Assembly: GCA_017523285.1 (NCBI GenBank) | Contig: JAFWWU010000008.1 | Coordinates: 1 to 62,599, forward strand | DNA from: Ruminococcus sp. | GTDB lineage: Bacteria > Bacillota > Clostridia > Oscillospirales > Ruminococcaceae | DNA: 62,599 nucleotides | Direction of reading: 5' to 3' | In this document: positions 59,616 to 62,599 of the stretch, in pieces | How positions within the stretch are numbered: the first letter of the stretch is position 1 | How the letters are laid out: each line of letters begins with the position of its first letter | Notes under the pieces: generated by a model | Seen by the model: the letters and a program-made list of their open reading frames with translations, nothing else | Database searches by the model: none | What the model was told of the DNA's origin: nothing | Position numbers and translations under genes: made by a program

Positions 59616-59649
59616 AACTCATCAGCAACTAATTATTAACCATTAATAT

Positions 59650-59697
59650 CGGCAGCCGCTGCCGTAAATGCGGAAACGTATACCCCGAGTGTATACG
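59650..59697 (+). other. Twin stem-loops between purF-like gene and purM
   Basis: CGGCAGC/GCTGCCG (59650-59664) and CGTATAC/GTATACG (59677-59697, loop CCCCGAG) lie just before the purM ribosome-binding site, with no T-run. Confidence 0.6.
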
Positions 59698-59712
59698 GAA
59701 TGGAGATATATT

Positions 59713-60747
59713 ATGAAAAGCTATTCAGAAAGCTATAAAAAAGCGGGCGTTGACGTTACCGCAGGCTATAAAGCTGTTGAGCTTATGAAATCACACATCG
59801 CTAAAACTATGACAGCAGGTGCTTTATCAGGTATCGGCGGCTTCGGCGGTCTTTTTGAACTTGATATGACAGGTATTACAAAGCCTGTTCTCGTTTCAGG
59901 TACAGACGGCGTTGGTACAAAGCTTAAAATTGCTTTCCTTATGGATAAACATAATACTGTCGGCATCGACTGCGTTGCTATGTGTGTAAACGATATTATC
60001 TGCTGTGGTGCTAAACCTCAGTTCTTCCTTGACTACATTGCAGTAGGCAAGAACTATCCTGAAAAGATTGCTGATATCGTTTCAGGTGTTGCAGAGGGCT
60101 GTGTACAGTCAGGCTGTGCATTAATCGGCGGCGAAACTGCTGAAATGCCCGGTTTCTACCCTGTTGACGAATACGACCTCGCAGGCTTCTCTGTGGGTGT
60201 TGTTGATAAGGATAAGATTTTACAGCCTGATACTCAGAAGGCAGGCGATGTTCTTATCGCTATCAAGTCAAGCGGTGTTCATTCAAACGGTTTCTCACTT
60301 GTAAGAAACGTATTCACAGTTAATGAACAGAACCTTGCAAGACATTTTGCTGACCTCGGTACAACTCTTGGTGAGGCTCTTCTCACTCCTACAAAGATTT
60401 ATGTAAAGGCTATTATGAGTCTTCTTGACGAAGTACCTGTAAAGGCTGTTTCTCATATTACAGGCGGCGGTTTCTATGAAAATATTCCGCGTTCACTTCC
60501 TGCAAACCTTTCAGCTAAGATTGAAAGAAATGCTGTACAGGTTCTCCCTATTTTCGACCTTATTGCAAGAACAGGTAATATTCCTGAACGTGATATGTTC
60601 AATACATTCAATATGGGTGTCGGAATGATTGTTTCAGTTGATAAGGCTTACGCTGATAAGGCGGTTGCCGTTCTCAACGCTGCAGGCGAGGAAGCTTATA
60701 TCCTCGGTGAACTCGTTGAATCTGACGAAGGCGTTATTATCTGCTGA
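59713..60747 (+). CDS. purM: Phosphoribosylformylglycinamidine cyclo-ligase
   Basis: AIR synthetase of 344 residues, closing the imidazole ring with ATP. Motifs: [71 protein letters not shown] and [13 protein letters not shown]. The start is the ATG at 59713, after TGGAG; an upstream in-frame ATG at 59668 would fall within the intercistronic hairpins. Identification certain. Confidence 0.97.
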   Translation: MKSYSESYKKAGVDVTAGYKAVELMKSHIAKTMTAGALSGIGGFGGLFELDMTGITKPVLVSGTDGVGTKLKIAFLMDKHNTVGIDCVAMCVNDIICCGAKPQFFLDYIAVGKNYPEKIADIVSGVAEGCVQSGCALIGGETAEMPGFYPVDEYDLAGFSVGVVDKDKILQPDTQKAGDVLIAIKSSGVHSNGFSLVRNVFTVNEQNLARHFADLGTTLGEALLTPTKIYVKAIMSLLDEVPVKAVSHITGGGFYENIPRSLPANLSAKIERNAVQVLPIFDLIARTGNIPERDMFNTFNMGVGMIVSVDKAYADKAVAVLNAAGEEAYILGELVESDEGVIIC

Positions 60748-60764
60748 TTTCTGCTGCGATTTAT

Positions 60765-60847
60765 CAGGAAAAATTTGTTTTCGGTAATATATCCGTGCAA
60801 GTTTTTCCTGTTGTCGTTTTTATAGATTGGGCAAACTTTGCTTTGCC
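60765..60847 (+). other. Stem-loops between purM and purN
   Basis: CAGGAAAAA (60765-60773) pairs with TTTTTCCTG (60802-60810), and GGCAAA (60830-60835) with 60842-60847. Neither is a good terminator; more likely leader or processing structure for purN. Confidence 0.5.
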
Positions 60848-60881
60848 TGTAAAAACTACTCTTTTCAGGAGGTAATATCCA

Positions 60882-61508
60882 ATGAAAAACATTGTTGTTC
60901 TCGTATCGGGAGGCGGTACGAATTTACAGGCACTTATCGATGCTGAAAAAAGTGGCATAATCAAAGATGGTAAGATTACCTGTGTAATTTCTTCAAATCC
61001 TGACGCTTATGCCCTCGAAAGAGCTGAAAAAAATAATATAAAAACAAGAGTATTGCCGAGAAAGTCATTTCCCGACAGCGTTACCTACAGCAGAGCTGTT
61101 CTTTCAGCACTTGATGAAGAAAAAGCTGACCTTGTAGTTCTTGCAGGCTTTATGACAATTCTGACCGAAGACGTTACAAAGGCTTACGCTTACAGAATAA
61201 TCAACGTTCACCCTGCTCTTATTCCGTCTTTCTGCGGTGCAGGCTATTACGGACTTAAAGTTCACGAAGCAGCTCTTGCATACGGAGTAAAATACAGCGG
61301 CGCAACAGTTCATTTTGTAAATGAAGTTGCAGACGCAGGTGCAATTATTCTTCAGAAGCCTGTTGAAGTAATGAAAAACGATACTCCCGAAACTTTACAG
61401 AAAAGAATTATGGAACAGGCTGAATGGAATATTCTCCCTCAGGCAGTTTCATTCTTCTGTCAGGATAAAATTGAAATCATTGACGGCAAAGCATATATAA
61501 AGGAGTAA
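60882..61508 (+). CDS. purN: Phosphoribosylglycinamide formyltransferase
   Basis: Folate-dependent GAR transformylase, 208 residues. The N-terminal VVLVSGGGTNLQALIDA is typical. The active-site stretch IINVHPALIPSFCGAGY holds Asn and His, and DAGAIILQKPVEV the catalytic Asp. It has AGGAGG 9 nt upstream. The family's conserved SFPG reads SFCG here. It lies after two hairpins in the 134-nt gap from purM. Confidence 0.96.
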   Translation: MKNIVVLVSGGGTNLQALIDAEKSGIIKDGKITCVISSNPDAYALERAEKNNIKTRVLPRKSFPDSVTYSRAVLSALDEEKADLVVLAGFMTILTEDVTKAYAYRIINVHPALIPSFCGAGYYGLKVHEAALAYGVKYSGATVHFVNEVADAGAIILQKPVEVMKNDTPETLQKRIMEQAEWNILPQAVSFFCQDKIEIIDGKAYIKE

Positions 61509-61513
61509 GATAT

Positions 61514-62065
61514 ATGGAAAAGACACGCAAGCGTTCTTTGCAGCTGCTTTTTATTTCCTTTATGCTTTATGCTATACTCGGCTGGTGCTATGAAGTATTT
61601 CTCGAAGTTGTAATTTACAAATGGGGATTCACAAACAGAGGCGTTCTTTTCGGTCCGTATTGTCCTGTTTATGGCGTCGGAGCTTTGACATTTCTCTTTG
61701 TTCTTGACAAAATAATGAGAAAAAAGGATTCGCTCTTGTTCACCCTGATAAAGCCTTTTATTATATTTCTCGGCTGTATGTTCATAGCTACGCTGATTGA
61801 GCTTATAGCAAGCTACATACTTGAATTTGCAACAGGCTCTTGGCCATGGCAGACATACGCTGAATATAAATATAATTATCAGGCTCGTATTGCTCTTTCA
61901 ACTTCTCTGCGTTTCGGACTCGGCGGAACTTTATTCATGTATGTTGTTCAGCCGATTTTTGACCATGTTCTCTCTAAACCGAGCAAAAAAACACTTAATA
62001 TTATCGCATTGACTATGGCTTTCATTGTCTTTGCGGACTGCATATACACATTTTTTATCAGATAA
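61514..62065 (+). CDS. CmpB-like membrane protein (putative ABC-transporter type IV family)
   Basis: A 183-residue membrane protein with about five helices, matching the PF06541 pattern: ILGWCYEVFLEVVIYKWGFTN, RGVLFGPYCPVYGVGAL and ELIASYILEF. The function of this family is unknown, and the ABC transporter name is only a database label. It follows purN by 5 nt and precedes the IMP cyclohydrolase by 13 nt, so it is inside the purine operon. A role in purine-related transport is possible but unproven. Confidence 0.85.
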   Translation: MEKTRKRSLQLLFISFMLYAILGWCYEVFLEVVIYKWGFTNRGVLFGPYCPVYGVGALTFLFVLDKIMRKKDSLLFTLIKPFIIFLGCMFIATLIELIASYILEFATGSWPWQTYAEYKYNYQARIALSTSLRFGLGGTLFMYVVQPIFDHVLSKPSKKTLNIIALTMAFIVFADCIYTFFIR

Positions 62066-62078
62066 GGAGTAAATTATT

Positions 62079-62599
62079 ATGATTAAACTTGATTTAGCTA
62101 AGGAATTAAGCTCAAACGCATACCCGGGCAGAGGTATTGTTATCGGTAAATCTGCTGACGGCAAATACGCTGTAACAGGCTATTTCATCATGGGCAGAAG
62201 CGAAAACAGCCGTAACCGTGTATTCGTAGAGGACGGCAACGGTATCAGAACACAGGCTTTCGACCCAAGCAAGCTTACTGACCCACATCTTATCATTTAC
62301 GCTCCTGTAAGAGTTCTCGGCAACAAGCTTATCGTTACAAACGGCGACCAGACTGATACAATCTATGAGCTTATGGATAAGCAGTTCACATTTGAGCAGT
62401 CACTCCGCACAAGAGAATTTGAAGATGACGCTCCTAACTACACACCTCGTATTTCAGGTATTCTCCGCTTTGAAGAAGAAGGCTTCAACTACGCTATGTC
62501 TATTCTCAAGAGCGCTAACGGAAATCCTGATTCATGCCAGAGATTTACATATTCATACAATAACCCATTAAACGGTGAAGGTCATTTCATTCACACATA
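62079..62599 (+). CDS. IMP cyclohydrolase, PurO-like (3' end cut by window)
   Basis: Partial; 173 codons visible, open to the last base. The start MIKLDLAKELSSNAYPGRGI and then GYFIMGRSENSRNRVF match the IMP_cyclohyd (PurO) family, which closes the second ring of IMP. It follows AAGGAG and is the last visible gene of the purine operon. This stand-alone form replaces the cyclohydrolase half of PurH, and a formyltransferase should lie beyond the window. Not translated past 62599. Confidence 0.9.
   Translation, partial: MIKLDLAKELSSNAYPGRGIVIGKSADGKYAVTGYFIMGRSENSRNRVFVEDGNGIRTQAFDPSKLTDPHLIIYAPVRVLGNKLIVTNGDQTDTIYELMDKQFTFEQSLRTREFEDDAPNYTPRISGILRFEEEGFNYAMSILKSANGNPDSCQRFTYSYNNPLNGEGHFIHT

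Overview
The window looks like chromosomal DNA from an anaerobic, fibre-fermenting member of the Clostridia, most like a Ruminococcus relative (family-level inference only). The reasons are: strong AGGAGG ribosome-binding sites; sigma-A promoters that are often TTGACA-N17-TATAAT; a T-box before alaS; AdhE for ethanol fermentation; a xylan/xylose operon; a SpoIID-like protein; an IMP cyclohydrolase of the PurO family; and CUT1 sugar-transporter genes without a dedicated ATPase. I saw no insertion sequences, phage genes, tRNA or rRNA genes, or CRISPR arrays. This is housekeeping chromosome with small lineage-specific insertions.

Layout. (1) 1-850: a TraX-like membrane protein. (2) 994-11390: a divergent AraC-type regulator, then a xylan/xylose operon of a sugar-mutarotase-fold protein, GH3 xylosidase, xylA, xylB, an ABC sugar-binding lipoprotein and two permeases. 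Imported xylo-oligosaccharides would be cut to xylose, isomerised to xylulose and phosphorylated. (3) 11391-20462, minus strand: lipoprotein, response regulator, histidine kinase, DUF1385, prmC, recA, recX, rimO and pgsA, nearly all touching or overlapping; citrate synthase lies just upstream. (4) 21995-23014: SpoIID-like protein on the plus strand, followed by a nested palindromic element. (5) 23189-34837, minus strand: PBP, a T-box-controlled alaS, HIT protein, phosphoribosyltransferase, comEC with a degenerate C-terminal domain, holA, an RNase M5-like Toprim protein, an MBOAT acyltransferase and a DHHW/AlgX-like partner. (6) 35005-37800: adhE with a consensus promoter overlaid by a 19-bp palindrome and a structured leader. 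(7) 37822-49640: small single-gene units, including pssA, ppk, an isochorismatase-like hydrolase, YbaK, VanZ, a Gfo/Idh/MocA oxidoreductase, a soluble LacI-type sensor fused to GGDEF, and a flippase. (8) 49645-53560: a TPR-like protein and a large Pro/Ala/Gln-rich repeat protein with a small putative zinc-binding head. (9) 53740-53960: a long imperfect hairpin shaped like a 6S RNA. (10) 54148-56196: a GT2 glycosyltransferase and a WG-repeat-like protein. (11) 56263-end: a purine operon, purE-HAD-purC-purF-purM-purN-CmpB-like-IMP cyclohydrolase (cut by the window end). Its PurF-like protein has Gly where the catalytic N-terminal Cys should be.

Many open reading frames begin with a start codon that lies inside or upstream of the ribosome-binding site. 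In those cases I moved the start to the codon 5-11 nt after the site and said so. Best leads for follow-up: the 6S-like RNA, the Cys-less PurF, the degenerate ComEC domain, the zinc-head repeat protein, the soluble sugar-sensor GGDEF protein, the adhE operator and leader, and the 21-bp-spaced repeats before the xylose operon.
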